Of a stretch of 35,751 nt of DNA, positions 17,035 through 24,516 are shown one piece after another. The translations under genes were made by a program, and so were the position numbers. Under the pieces are notes generated by a model that was given only the letters and a program-made list of their open reading frames with translations, was not told the origin of the DNA and searched no databases. Each line of letters begins with the position of its first letter. The first letter of the stretch is position 1. The stretch covers positions 1 to 35,751 of the forward strand of contig DWYL01000267.1 of assembly GCA_019118685.1 (NCBI GenBank), written 5' to 3'. Origin of the DNA: Candidatus Blautia merdipullorum. Lineage in GTDB: Bacteria; Bacillota; Clostridia; Lachnospirales; Lachnospiraceae.

Positions 17035-17490
17035 ATGAGCAGGATCAGGATCATAAAGAAGAATGATGAATACACATCAGAATATGACATCGGAGATATT
17101 TTTGAAGTAGAAGGCACCTGGTACGGCGGCGTCCACATTACGGGAAAGACCGGGGTACCTATTTCCCTTGATAAGGAAGAATATATGGAACTGGATACAG
17201 AACCGGAGCCGGAACCTGTACCAGAGGACATGCAAAGAGATATACGGCCGGGAGATATTGTCCGGCATTTTAAGAGAGAGTGGGTTTCACCGGAGACATC
17301 GGAATATCTGTATAAAGTCCTTGCCTTTGCCCAGCATACGGAAACCGGGGAAATGCTGGTGGTTTATCAGGGGCTTTATGCTCCTTTTAAAATTTCAGCC
17401 AGGCCCTATGCCATGTTTATGAGCGAGGTAGATAGAGAGAAATATCCGGATATCCGTCAGAAATACCGTTTTGAGAAAGTTCAGGGGTGA
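17035..17490 (+). CDS. DUF1653 domain-containing protein with extra N-terminal domain
   Basis: 151 residues from ATG 17035, chosen because GAGGGAAG lies upstream; an ATG at 17014 overlapping the previous stop would add seven residues. The C-terminal half (about residues 70-150) is a DUF1653 domain: RPGDIVRHFKREWVS, then a YKVLAFAQHTETGEMLVVYQ strand block and ARPYAMFMSEVDREKYPDI. DUF1653 is a small beta-rich domain of unknown function. The N-terminal 60 residues form a separate small domain, FEVEGTWYGGVHITGKTGVP, of unknown type. An acidic Pro-rich linker (EPEPEPVPED) joins the two. Confidence 0.82.
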   Translation: MSRIRIIKKNDEYTSEYDIGDIFEVEGTWYGGVHITGKTGVPISLDKEEYMELDTEPEPEPVPEDMQRDIRPGDIVRHFKREWVSPETSEYLYKVLAFAQHTETGEMLVVYQGLYAPFKISARPYAMFMSEVDREKYPDIRQKYRFEKVQG

Positions 17491-17495
17491 GAGAG

Positions 17496-17768
17496 ATGGG
17501 AACAAAGAGAACCGATGAAGTGTATCAGGCACTGCTGGACAAAGGATACCCCGAAAAATTCTGTAAGGAAATTGCTTACAAGTATATGAACACAGACTAT
17601 ACAGCCACAAGAATGCTGGGATACCTGTACCGGGTCACAGACCCCAGGATCGAGGATGTGGTGGATGAAATGCTTGCCATCTTAAGCGACCGGCAGCAGA
17701 TCATGGAGAAAAAAGAACTGGAACATGCCCAGGCAGTGATCAATGATATTTACAGGAATGGACTGTAA
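17496..17768 (+). CDS. Small conserved-looking protein of unknown function
   Basis: 90 residues from ATG 17496 (GGGGTGAGAG upstream); a GTG at 17487 overlaps the previous stop. The protein is helical and charged: DEVYQALLDKGYPEKFCKEI, a YMNTDYTATRMLGYLYRV centre and a C-terminal amphipathic helix. No family is recognised. It is translationally close to the DUF1653 gene and ends the operon. It could be a partner or adaptor for its neighbours, but nothing in the sequence shows this. Confidence 0.7.
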   Translation: MGTKRTDEVYQALLDKGYPEKFCKEIAYKYMNTDYTATRMLGYLYRVTDPRIEDVVDEMLAILSDRQQIMEKKELEHAQAVINDIYRNGL

Positions 17769-17795
17769 TAAGGAGAGAATATTTTTTAAAGAGTA

Positions 17796-17823
17796 TTGAC
17801 ATTACACCACGAATAAGGATAAT
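17796..17823 (+). promoter_or_regulatory. Strong promoter ahead of the NifX-SlyD fusion gene
   Basis: TTGACA (17796-17801) and GATAAT (17818-17823) are 16 bases apart. The predicted start near 17830 gives a leader of about 100 nt, almost all of it the inverted repeat described next. Confidence 0.75.
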
Positions 17824-17834
17824 GGTAGAAGAGG

Positions 17835-17904
17835 CTGCAAGCCTGTGATCGTCAAATGCTGCATAACGAATGCGACAGCGCCTTTTGACGACTGCTGCTT
17901 GCAG
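17835..17904 (+). promoter_or_regulatory. Structured leader: two-part inverted repeat
   Basis: CTGCAAGC (17835-17842) pairs exactly with GCTTGCAG (17897-17904). Inside it TCGTCAAA (17849-17856) pairs with TTTGACGA (17884-17891). The hairpin ends 28 bases before the ATG and has no T run. It therefore looks like a 5' UTR regulatory or stabilising fold, not a terminator. Confidence 0.6.
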
Positions 17905-17932
17905 GAATCAAGAAGAAAGATGAGGAAAAAAC

Positions 17933-18778
17933 ATGAAGATAGCTGTAACCTATGACAATGGAAACATCTTCCAGCATTTTGGAAAAACAGAATTTTTTAA
18001 GGTGTATGAAATTGAAGATAACAAAGTAATTTCCAGTGAAGTGATTGGATCCAACGGAACCGGTCACGGCGCTCTTGCAGGACTGCTGGCAGATCAGGAT
18101 GTAGATGTGCTGATCTGCGGAGGCATTGGGGGAGGAGCCCAGGCTGCTCTGGAAGAAGCAGGAGTAGAGATGTGCGCCGGAGCTCAGGGAGATGCAGACC
18201 AGGCAGTGGAAGCCTACCTGAAAGGAGAGCTGGTATCCACCGGAGCCAACTGTGACCATCATCATGAAGAAGGACACAGCTGCGGTCACCATGAAGAAGG
18301 CCATACCTGCGGAAACTGCGGAGGCTCCTGCGGTGCCGGCCCTGCTCTTACAGGACGCAACGTAGGAAAGACCTGCCGCACCCATTACAGAGGAACCTTT
18401 AATGACGGAACCCAGTTTGATTCTTCTTATGACCGGGGAGAACCTCTGGAATTTATCTGCGGCGCAGGCCAGATGATCCGGGGCTTTGACGCGGCAGTGG
18501 CAGATATGGAAGTGGGACAGGTGGTAGACGTGCATCTGATGCCGGAAGAAGCCTATGGCATGCCGGATCCCAATGCTGTCTTTACTCTTGAGATTGCACA
18601 GCTTCCCGGTTCAGAAGACCTTCAGGCAGGACAGAGAGTATATCTCTCCAATCAGTATGGACAGCCTTTCCCTGTTACCGTAACAGAAAAGGACGAGACA
18701 ACCATCACCTTTGACGCCAACCACGAAATGGCAGGCAAAGAACTGAACTTCCGCATTGAACTGGTAGAAGTAAAATAA
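17933..18778 (+). CDS. Fusion of NifX/NifB-like domain and SlyD-type FKBP prolyl isomerase
   Basis: 281 residues in three parts. Residues 1-104 match the dinitrogenase iron-molybdenum cofactor fold (PF02579: NifX, NifY, NifB C-terminus): VTYDNGNIFQHFGKTEFFKV, then VDVLICGGIGGGAQAALEEA. Residues 107-133 are a metal-binding-type linker with Cys at 107, 117, 126, 129, 133 and His at 109-111, 115, 119, 120, 124. Residues about 140-281 are a SlyD-like FKBP with flap insert: YRGTFNDGTQFDSSYDRGEP and GFDAAVADMEVGQ, then MPEEAYGMPDPNAVF. SlyD normally carries its His-rich metal tail at the C-terminus. Here it is an internal linker to a cofactor-binding domain. A role in metal storage, delivery or metalloprotein maturation is inference. 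GAGGAAAA precedes the ATG. Confidence 0.88.
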   Translation: MKIAVTYDNGNIFQHFGKTEFFKVYEIEDNKVISSEVIGSNGTGHGALAGLLADQDVDVLICGGIGGGAQAALEEAGVEMCAGAQGDADQAVEAYLKGELVSTGANCDHHHEEGHSCGHHEEGHTCGNCGGSCGAGPALTGRNVGKTCRTHYRGTFNDGTQFDSSYDRGEPLEFICGAGQMIRGFDAAVADMEVGQVVDVHLMPEEAYGMPDPNAVFTLEIAQLPGSEDLQAGQRVYLSNQYGQPFPVTVTEKDETTITFDANHEMAGKELNFRIELVEVK

Positions 18779-18795
18779 AACAGATCATGTAATAA

Positions 18796-18933
18796 AAAAG
18801 GCAGTCCCGAAAAATACAAGGTCGGGATATGACGCCGTCGCATTAATCAAAATCGAGAATATATAAATATTCCTGAAATATGACTTATACGACAGCACCA
18901 TATCCCGAGATATGTTTCCGGGGCTGCCTTTTA
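18796..18933. terminator. Large nested inverted repeat / probable bidirectional terminator
   Basis: AAAAGGCAG (from 18796) with following CCCG pairs with CGGGGCTGCCTTTT (about 18919-18932). Nested inside, TCGGGATATG (18822-18831) pairs with CATATCCCGA (18899-18908). The innermost part holds ATTAATCAAAAT-GAGAATAT (18842-18862), which recurs at 22451-22471. T runs on both ends suit termination of both convergent genes. The 138-bp size is far beyond what a terminator needs. Confidence 0.6.
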
Positions 18934-20310
18934 TTTTAAGAAAAACCGTACCATTTTTTCGTGGAGCTGCCGGTAGGGCTGATACCGCATGGGCAGGTCC
19001 AGCCAGGTCTTTTTGTCTACGATACTCTTGTAATGGGTGAAGGTATCGAATCCGGTTTTTCCATGATACGCTCCCATGCCGCTTTCTCCAAAACCTCCGA
19101 ATCCCATTTCCGTGGTAGCCAGGTGAATGATAGTGTCATTGATACATCCCCCGCCGAATCCGCAGCGGGAAGTGACTTCCTTAGCCGCCGCCTTATCAGA
19201 AGTAAAGAAGTAGAGCGCCAGGGGATGAGGCATGCTGTTGATCCTCTGGATTACTTCCTTCAGATTGTCAAATACCAGGACCGGCATCACAGGGCCGAAA
19301 ATTTCTTCCTGCATAACCGGATCGGAGAAGCTTACATTGTCCAGGACCACAGGTTCTATACGAAGGGCGTTCCGGTCTGATTTTCCTCCATGGACGAGCT
19401 TTTTCTCATCGATCAGTCCAAGGATCCGGTCAAAGTGTTTTTCATTTATGATTTTCCCGTAATCCGGATTGTCCAGAGGGCGGGACCCATACTGCTCCAG
19501 AATCTGCTCCCGGATTTCTTTGATTAGCTGGTCTTTTACCGAATGATGGCAGTAAACATAGTCTGGAGCCACACAAGTCTGTCCGCAGTTCAGATATTTT
19601 CCAAAAACAATACGTCTTGCGGCAAGTTTGAGATCAGCAGTCTGATCCACGATACAGGGACTTTTGCCGCCCAGCTCCAGAGTAATGGGTGTCAGATGCT
19701 CTGCGGCATTTCGCATCACTTCTTTTCCTACGGACTGGCTTCCGGTGAAGAAAATATAGTCAAAATGTTCCCGGAGGAGACAGGTATTTTCTGCCCGTCC
19801 TCCGGTGACTACAGCCGCGTACTTTGGATCAAAGCACTGAGAAAGAATCTTCCGTATCACATTGCTGGTATGAGGGGAATAGGCGCTGGGTTTTACAACT
19901 GCAGTATTCCCCGCCGCCAGAGCGTCGGCCAGAGGAGAAAGGGTCAGCATAAAGGGGTAGTTCCAGGGACTCATGATCAGCGTTACTCCATAAGGAGAAG
20001 GCTTTTTATAGCTGTGAGAATGGAACTGGGATAAGGGTGTCCACACGGTTTTTTCTTTGGCAAATTTATGAACGTGTTTCAGCATATAGCTGATTTCATC
20101 CAAGACCATACCGGTTTCACACATATAGCTTTCAAATCCGCTTTTTCCCAGATCCCTGCGGAGAGCCTCATGAATCTCGTTTTCATTTTTTACAACAGCG
20201 GCATAAAGCCGGCGCAGACCGGAAATCCGCATATCCACCGGAAGGGTGGCTCCGGTCTGAAAATATTTTCTCTGTCTGGCTACGATATCATGAATTTCTT
20301 TTTCCGTCAT
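18931..20310 (-). CDS. Aldehyde dehydrogenase, class 3-like
   Basis: 459 residues from the reverse-strand ATG at 20310, chosen for AAGGAG nine bases upstream. The active site is intact: Glu212 in LELGGKSP and the nucleophile Cys246 in NCGQTCVAPDY. NAD-binding elements are SPWNYPF (114-120) and FFTGSQSVGKEV (187-198). The length near 460 and the C-terminal sequence YQPYRQLHEKMVRFFLK resemble class 3 / fatty-aldehyde dehydrogenases that oxidise medium- or long-chain aldehydes to acids. It lies 16 bases after the alcohol dehydrogenase, so together they could convert an alcohol through an aldehyde to an acid, or run in reverse for the first step. The substrate is not visible. Confidence 0.93.
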   Translation of the reverse strand: MTEKEIHDIVARQRKYFQTGATLPVDMRISGLRRLYAAVVKNENEIHEALRRDLGKSGFESYMCETGMVLDEISYMLKHVHKFAKEKTVWTPLSQFHSHSYKKPSPYGVTLIMSPWNYPFMLTLSPLADALAAGNTAVVKPSAYSPHTSNVIRKILSQCFDPKYAAVVTGGRAENTCLLREHFDYIFFTGSQSVGKEVMRNAAEHLTPITLELGGKSPCIVDQTADLKLAARRIVFGKYLNCGQTCVAPDYVYCHHSVKDQLIKEIREQILEQYGSRPLDNPDYGKIINEKHFDRILGLIDEKKLVHGGKSDRNALRIEPVVLDNVSFSDPVMQEEIFGPVMPVLVFDNLKEVIQRINSMPHPLALYFFTSDKAAAKEVTSRCGFGGGCINDTIIHLATTEMGFGGFGESGMGAYHGKTGFDTFTHYKSIVDKKTWLDLPMRYQPYRQLHEKMVRFFLK

Positions 20311-20326
20311 TTCGATATCTCCTTTT

Positions 20327-21556
20327 CTAATCCTTATTATTATCATTATTTTCCCTTGTATCCATCAGCCGGTAGTAGAAAGGCTCCAGCTCTGCAGCAT
20401 TCAAAAGTACAGGAACCGGATAGAGAGGATTGGCTTCTTTGTCTGCATAGTAAGCCAGCTTGGGAATATCCGTTTCCCGGATCTGGGGGATCCGGTCGCC
20501 AATGCCAAAGTGTTTTTTCATATCTTTGATGGCTTGTATAAACCTTTTGGCAGCATCATAGTCCGGGGTATCCGGATCTGCCAGACCTGCGGCAACCGCC
20601 AGCCGGGCCAGCTTTTTGTGGATCTTCTCTCCGTAAGCCTCCAGCATCATAGGCAGGATCACTGCATTGGCAAGCCCATGGGGAACATTATATTCTCCTC
20701 CCAGTGAGTGGGCGATGGCGTGAACATATCCCACATAGGACTTGGTGAAGGCACAGCCCGCATAAAAGGAAGCATGGAGCATGTTCCGGCGGGCTTCCAC
20801 ATTGCCGCCCTCTTCATATGCGGTATAAATATTTTCAAAGATCAGCTGAACCGCCAGTAAAGCGTCTTTTCGAGTTCCATAGGTAGTAGAATTTCCGATA
20901 TAGGCTTCTACTGCATGGGTAAGAGCGTCCATACCGGTAGTGGCAGTGATAAAGGGAGGCAGGCTTAAAGTGACCTTGGGATCCAGGACCGCATACCTGG
21001 GGATCAGACAGAAGTCGTTAATGGGATATTTATGCCGGGTCTGGGCGTCAGTGATCACTGCAGCCAGGGTAGTTTCACTTCCGGTTCCGGCTGTAGTGGG
21101 AACTGCCATCAGAAGCGGCAGCTTTTTATGTACCTTTAAAATTCCCTTCATTTTGGCCAGGGACTGTTTTGGCTTAGCAATACGGGCTCCTGTTGCCTTG
21201 GCACAGTCCATGCTGGATCCGCCGCCGAAGCCGATGATACAGTCGCAGCCTTCCTCCAGATACAGAGTCATAGCTTCCGATACATTGTCAGTGGTAGGAT
21301 TGGCTACGGTTTTGTCGTAGATACAATAAGGAATCCGAGCATCTTCAAGTGCCTTTTCCAGACGGCTGGTCAATCCGAGCTTTCGTATGCCTTCATCGGT
21401 AATGATCAGGACTTTGGTACATTTTTTCTTTTGAATGACTTCCGGCAGGGCCTTTACACTGTTGACGATCCTCGGCTTCCGGTATGGCAGAAAGGGGAGC
21501 GCAGCCTTGAACACTGCCTGGAAACCCCTGCAGTATATTTTTCTTAAAGAGTTCAT
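20327..21556 (-). CDS. Iron-containing alcohol dehydrogenase
   Basis: 409 residues from the reverse-strand ATG at 21556 (AAAGGATC upstream); a start 18 codons earlier has no such site. Family III metal-dependent alcohol dehydrogenase: NAD-binding GFGGGSSMD (109-117), PTTAGTGSE (153-161), and the iron ligands Asp210 and His214 (GMDALTHAVEAY), His279 or His283 (YVHAIAHSLGG) and His293 (VPHGLANAV). First gene of an operon with the aldehyde dehydrogenase. Divergent from a TetR gene that probably represses both. The substrate is likely a primary alcohol/aldehyde pair (inference). Confidence 0.94.
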   Translation of the reverse strand: MNSLRKIYCRGFQAVFKAALPFLPYRKPRIVNSVKALPEVIQKKKCTKVLIITDEGIRKLGLTSRLEKALEDARIPYCIYDKTVANPTTDNVSEAMTLYLEEGCDCIIGFGGGSSMDCAKATGARIAKPKQSLAKMKGILKVHKKLPLLMAVPTTAGTGSETTLAAVITDAQTRHKYPINDFCLIPRYAVLDPKVTLSLPPFITATTGMDALTHAVEAYIGNSTTYGTRKDALLAVQLIFENIYTAYEEGGNVEARRNMLHASFYAGCAFTKSYVGYVHAIAHSLGGEYNVPHGLANAVILPMMLEAYGEKIHKKLARLAVAAGLADPDTPDYDAAKRFIQAIKDMKKHFGIGDRIPQIRETDIPKLAYYADKEANPLYPVPVLLNAAELEPFYYRLMDTRENNDNNKD

Positions 21557-21726
21557 GAAAACAGATCCTTTCCCGGCGCTGTCCCATTTGTCAAAAGATT
21601 CCTGAAGCATGATTCATGTGACGGCACCTTTAAGTGATTTTACCAGAAAAATATTAGCAGTCAGAACAGGGATTGTCAAATTGAAATATAGTTTCCGAGG
21701 ATAAAAGCAGACTCCGATTATTTTTC

Positions 21727-21780
21727 TTGACAGGAGTGTCTGCCAGGTGTATTATAACATTGTTATATAGCACTGTTATA
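21727..21780 (+). promoter_or_regulatory. TetR promoter with overlapping palindromic operator
   Basis: TTGACA (21727-21732), 17-base spacer, TATTAT (21750-21755). The perfect palindrome TATAACA-T-TGTTATA (21753-21767) overlaps the -10, and a third half-site TGTTATA follows at 21774-21780. This is a textbook layout for autorepression by the TetR protein encoded immediately downstream. Confidence 0.75.
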
Positions 21781-21791
21781 TGGAGGCTGTT

Positions 21792-22409
21792 ATGCAGGAA
21801 AATTTATCAGATACATTGGAAAAAATTCAGCAGGCTGCCTTGGAGGAATTTTCTGAAAAGGGATTCCAGGGAGCTTCCCTGCGGCAGATCGTGAAACACG
21901 CAGGAGTAACCACAGGGGCTTTTTACGGTTACTTTTCCAGTAAGGCGGCGCTGTTTGCCTCAATCGTAGAGCCTCATGCCGCCGCCTTGATGGGGAAATT
22001 CATGGAAGCTCAGACTTCTTTTGCCCAGCTGCCTGAGGAAGAGCAGCCGGAACATATGGGGGTGGAATCCGGATCCTGTGTCCAGTGGATGGTAAACTAT
22101 ATCTGCCAGCACCGGGAACCGGTAAAACTGCTGCTGTGCCGGGCGGAAGGCACCAGCTATGAGAATTTTGTCCATGATATGGTAGAGGTGGAAGTGGAAT
22201 CCACTCTGCAATACATGGAAGTACTCCGGCACCTGGGACACAAGATTCCGGAGCTGGACCGGTCTTTATGCCATATTATTGCCAGCGGTATGTTTAACGG
22301 TATTTTCGAGATCGTGATCCATGATATCCCCCGGGAACAGGCCATGCGGGATGTAGAGAAGCTTCGGTCCTTCTATACTGCCGGCTGGATGAAACTGATA
22401 GAGCCATAA
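21792..22409 (+). CDS. TetR/AcrR-family transcriptional regulator
   Basis: 205 residues from ATG 21792, which has GGAGG seven bases upstream; an ATG at 21780 would place that site inside the gene. The HTH lies at about residues 20-60: GASLRQIVKHAGVTTGAFYG followed by YFSSKAALF. The C-terminal ligand domain is typical TetR_C in size but not assigned to a subfamily. It is divergent from the alcohol/aldehyde dehydrogenase operon (about 220 bp between starts) and upstream of an ABC pair. The palindrome over its own promoter indicates autoregulation. Confidence 0.92.
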   Translation: MQENLSDTLEKIQQAALEEFSEKGFQGASLRQIVKHAGVTTGAFYGYFSSKAALFASIVEPHAAALMGKFMEAQTSFAQLPEEEQPEHMGVESGSCVQWMVNYICQHREPVKLLLCRAEGTSYENFVHDMVEVEVESTLQYMEVLRHLGHKIPELDRSLCHIIASGMFNGIFEIVIHDIPREQAMRDVEKLRSFYTAGWMKLIEP

Positions 22410-22450
22410 CTGCCACAAGAGGATCTCAGGCGGGGGGCTGGGACTGCAGT

Positions 22451-22471
22451 ATTAATCAAAATAGAGAATAT
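22451..22471 (+). repeat. Short repeat shared with the 18.84-kb element
   Basis: This 21-mer matches 18842-18862 at 20 of 21 positions. Both copies sit inside large inverted-repeat structures between genes. Confidence 0.6.
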
Positions 22472-22561
22472 TTATAGATTTTATACGAATTTGTCGAGTA
22501 CAGCTTTGAGACCATAGGCTCAAAGCAGCGCAGACTGAGCAATAAAATCTATAAATATGAA

Positions 22562-22603
22562 TTTTATTCCTGCGAGCAACGAGCCAAGCGGACATGCTCG
22601 CAT
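22562..22603 (+). repeat. 42-nt dispersed repeat, copy A
   Basis: Matches the reverse complement of 29989-30030 at 39 of 42 positions. It begins TTTTATTCCT and includes the invariant core CAACGAGCCAAGCGGACATG. Part of a hairpin-forming intergenic element. Confidence 0.8.
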
Positions 22604-22627
22604 GTCCATTTGGCGACTGCCGCAAGG

Positions 22628-22668
22628 GTCTGATATCCCGATGCTTGCATCGTAGTAACAGACTTTTT
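22628..22668 (+). terminator. Terminator-like hairpin before the ABC operon
   Basis: GTCTG (22628-22632) pairs with CAGAC (22659-22663), enclosing CGATGC/GCATCG (22639-22644, 22647-22652), followed by TTTTT. Located 45 bases before the ABC start, it could end transcription from upstream or act as a leader attenuator. Confidence 0.5.
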
Positions 22669-22713
22669 GCTCGCTAGTTAGCGAAAACTAACTTTTATAT
22701 AGGAGGTTACACC

Positions 22714-24516
22714 ATGAAAAGAAAGAAAAAGAGTGATCTAGGGGTTTTGCTGGACTATGCAGGCAGCTATAAGTGTCTGACCTTTCTGGGTCTGGCTTTG
22801 TCAGCTGTGTCCATGCTCCTGAGTATGGCGCCCTACATCTGCATTTGGCTGGCAGCAAGGGATCTGATCGCTGTGGCGCCGGAATGGACCCAGGCCCAAA
22901 GTGTTACCAGGTACGGATGGATGGCGTTTGCTTTTGCAGTAGGAGGCATTGTCCTGTATTTCGCAGGACTGACGTGTACCCACCTGGCGGCTTTCCGGAC
23001 TGCAGAAAACATCCGGAAGCAGGGGGTGGCCCATGTGATGAAAGCTCCCCTGGGATATTTTGATTCCAATGCCTCCGGTCTGATACGGAGCAGGCTGGAC
23101 GCAGCGGCGGCAGATACAGAGACTCTCCTGGCCCATAATCTGGCGGATATCGTAGGCACGGTGGTGCTGTTTCTGTCTATGCTGGTGATGATGCTTGTTT
23201 TCGACTGGAGAATGGGGGCAGCCTGCCTGCTGGCGGCGGTGATCTCTGTAATCGCTATGTTTTCCATGATGGGAGGAAAAAATGCCGGCCTTATGGCAGA
23301 ATACCAGGCGGCGCAGGATCGGATGACCAAGGCAGGGACGGAATATGTCCGGGGGATTCCGGTGGTCAAGATCTTTCAGCAGACGGTCTATTCTTTCAGA
23401 GCTTTTCAGCAGGCCATTGAGGATTACAGCACAAAGGCTGAGCATTATCAGTCGGATGTGTGCCGGGTTCCCCAGGCCATTAACCTGACTTTTACTGAGG
23501 GAGCCTTTGTATTTTTAGTTCCGGCGGCTCTTTTTCTGGCTCCGGATGCTCTGGCCGGCGGAAACTTTTCCGGTTTTGTCACAAATTTTGCTTTTTACGC
23601 AGTATTTTCTGCCGTTATTTCCACAGCGCTGGCGAAGATCATGTTTGCGGCTTCCGGTATGATGCTGGCCACCACTGCTCTGGGACGTATTAATCAGGTG
23701 ATGGAGGCTCCTGTTCAGGAAGTGCCTGCAAATCCCCAGACTCCCAGGGACAACCGGGTAGAATTCCAAGATGTGACCTTTACCTATGAGGGGGGAGAGC
23801 GCCCGGCCCTGTCTCATGTCTCCTTTACGGCAGAGCCGGGACAGACGGTGGCCCTGGTGGGACCTTCAGGAGGGGGCAAGACTACGGCAGCCAGCCTGAT
23901 CCCCAGGTTCTGGGACCCAACCTCCGGCGTTGTGAGGGTAGGCGGCGTAGATGTGACCTGGATACATCCTCATGTACTCATGGATCAGGTGGCTTTTGTA
24001 TTCCAGAATAACCGCCTGTTTAAGGCTTCCATTCTGGAAAATGTCCGGGCTGCCAGACCGGAAGCCACCAGAGAACAGGTAATGGAAGCTCTTATGGCCG
24101 CCCAGTGCAAAGATATCCTGGAAAAACTTCCTGAAGGCCTGGATACCCAGATTGGTACGGAAGGAACTTACCTCTCCGGCGGGGAGCAGCAGCGTATCGC
24201 TCTGGCACGGGCTATTTTAAAGGATGCGCCTATCGTGGTGCTGGATGAAGCTACGGCATTCGCCGATCCCGAGAACGAAGTGCTGATCCAGAAAGCCTTT
24301 GCTACCCTGACAAAGGGGCGGACCGTTATTATGATCGCTCACCGTCTTTCCACAGTGGTAGGGGCAGATAAGATCATTGTCCTGGAGAAAGGACAGGTAG
24401 TGGAGCAGGGCTCTCATAATGAGCTTGTCACAGCAGGAGGGCTCTATGCCAGGATGTGGGCGGACTATAATCAGGCAGTCCGGTGGAAGATTACCAGTGA
24501 AAGAGAGGGAAAATAA
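22714..24516 (+). CDS. ABC transporter, fused permease/ATPase, first half of heterodimer
   Basis: 600 residues. A six-helix exporter-type membrane domain (about 20-320) is followed by an ATPase with Walker A GPSGGGKT (383-390), signature LSGGEQQR (487-494), Walker B ending at Asp511 with catalytic Glu512, and H-loop His543. The segment DEATAFADPENE after Walker B is a wording I associate with YbtPQ/IrtAB-like siderophore transporters, which have exporter folds but can import; that subfamily assignment is tentative. RBS AGGAGG sits before the ATG. The next gene starts immediately after its stop (TAAATG), so the two form a heterodimer. Lies in the inner membrane of a Gram-positive cell. Confidence 0.93.
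   Translation: MKRKKKSDLGVLLDYAGSYKCLTFLGLALSAVSMLLSMAPYICIWLAARDLIAVAPEWTQAQSVTRYGWMAFAFAVGGIVLYFAGLTCTHLAAFRTAENIRKQGVAHVMKAPLGYFDSNASGLIRSRLDAAAADTETLLAHNLADIVGTVVLFLSMLVMMLVFDWRMGAACLLAAVISVIAMFSMMGGKNAGLMAEYQAAQDRMTKAGTEYVRGIPVVKIFQQTVYSFRAFQQAIEDYSTKAEHYQSDVCRVPQAINLTFTEGAFVFLVPAALFLAPDALAGGNFSGFVTNFAFYAVFSAVISTALAKIMFAASGMMLATTALGRINQVMEAPVQEVPANPQTPRDNRVEFQDVTFTYEGGERPALSHVSFTAEPGQTVALVGPSGGGKTTAASLIPRFWDPTSGVVRVGGVDVTWIHPHVLMDQVAFVFQNNRLFKASILENVRAARPEATREQVMEALMAAQCKDILEKLPEGLDTQIGTEGTYLSGGEQQRIALARAILKDAPIVVLDEATAFADPENEVLIQKAFATLTKGRTVIMIAHRLSTVVGADKIIVLEKGQVVEQGSHNELVTAGGLYARMWADYNQAVRWKITSEREGK

Larger units (their letters stand above)
22410..22713 (+). other. Gene-free structured intergenic stretch ahead of the ABC operon
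   Basis: No gene is seen in these 304 bp. It holds four folds in a row. First, a perfect 17-bp inverted repeat (22468-22484 with 22542-22558) enclosing GCTTTGAG/CTCAAAGC (22503-22510, 22519-22526). Second, GGACATG-CTCG-CATGTCC (22590-22607). Third, a terminator-like hairpin ending in five T (22628-22668). Fourth, AGTTAG/CTAACT (22676-22681, 22688-22693) just before AGGAGG. The ABC promoter is not obvious. Confidence 0.7.

Noticed and set aside
22440-22700. Insertion sequence with terminal inverted repeats
   Set aside because: The inverted repeats enclose no transposase frame and no flanking target duplication was seen. A MITE remains possible but unproven.
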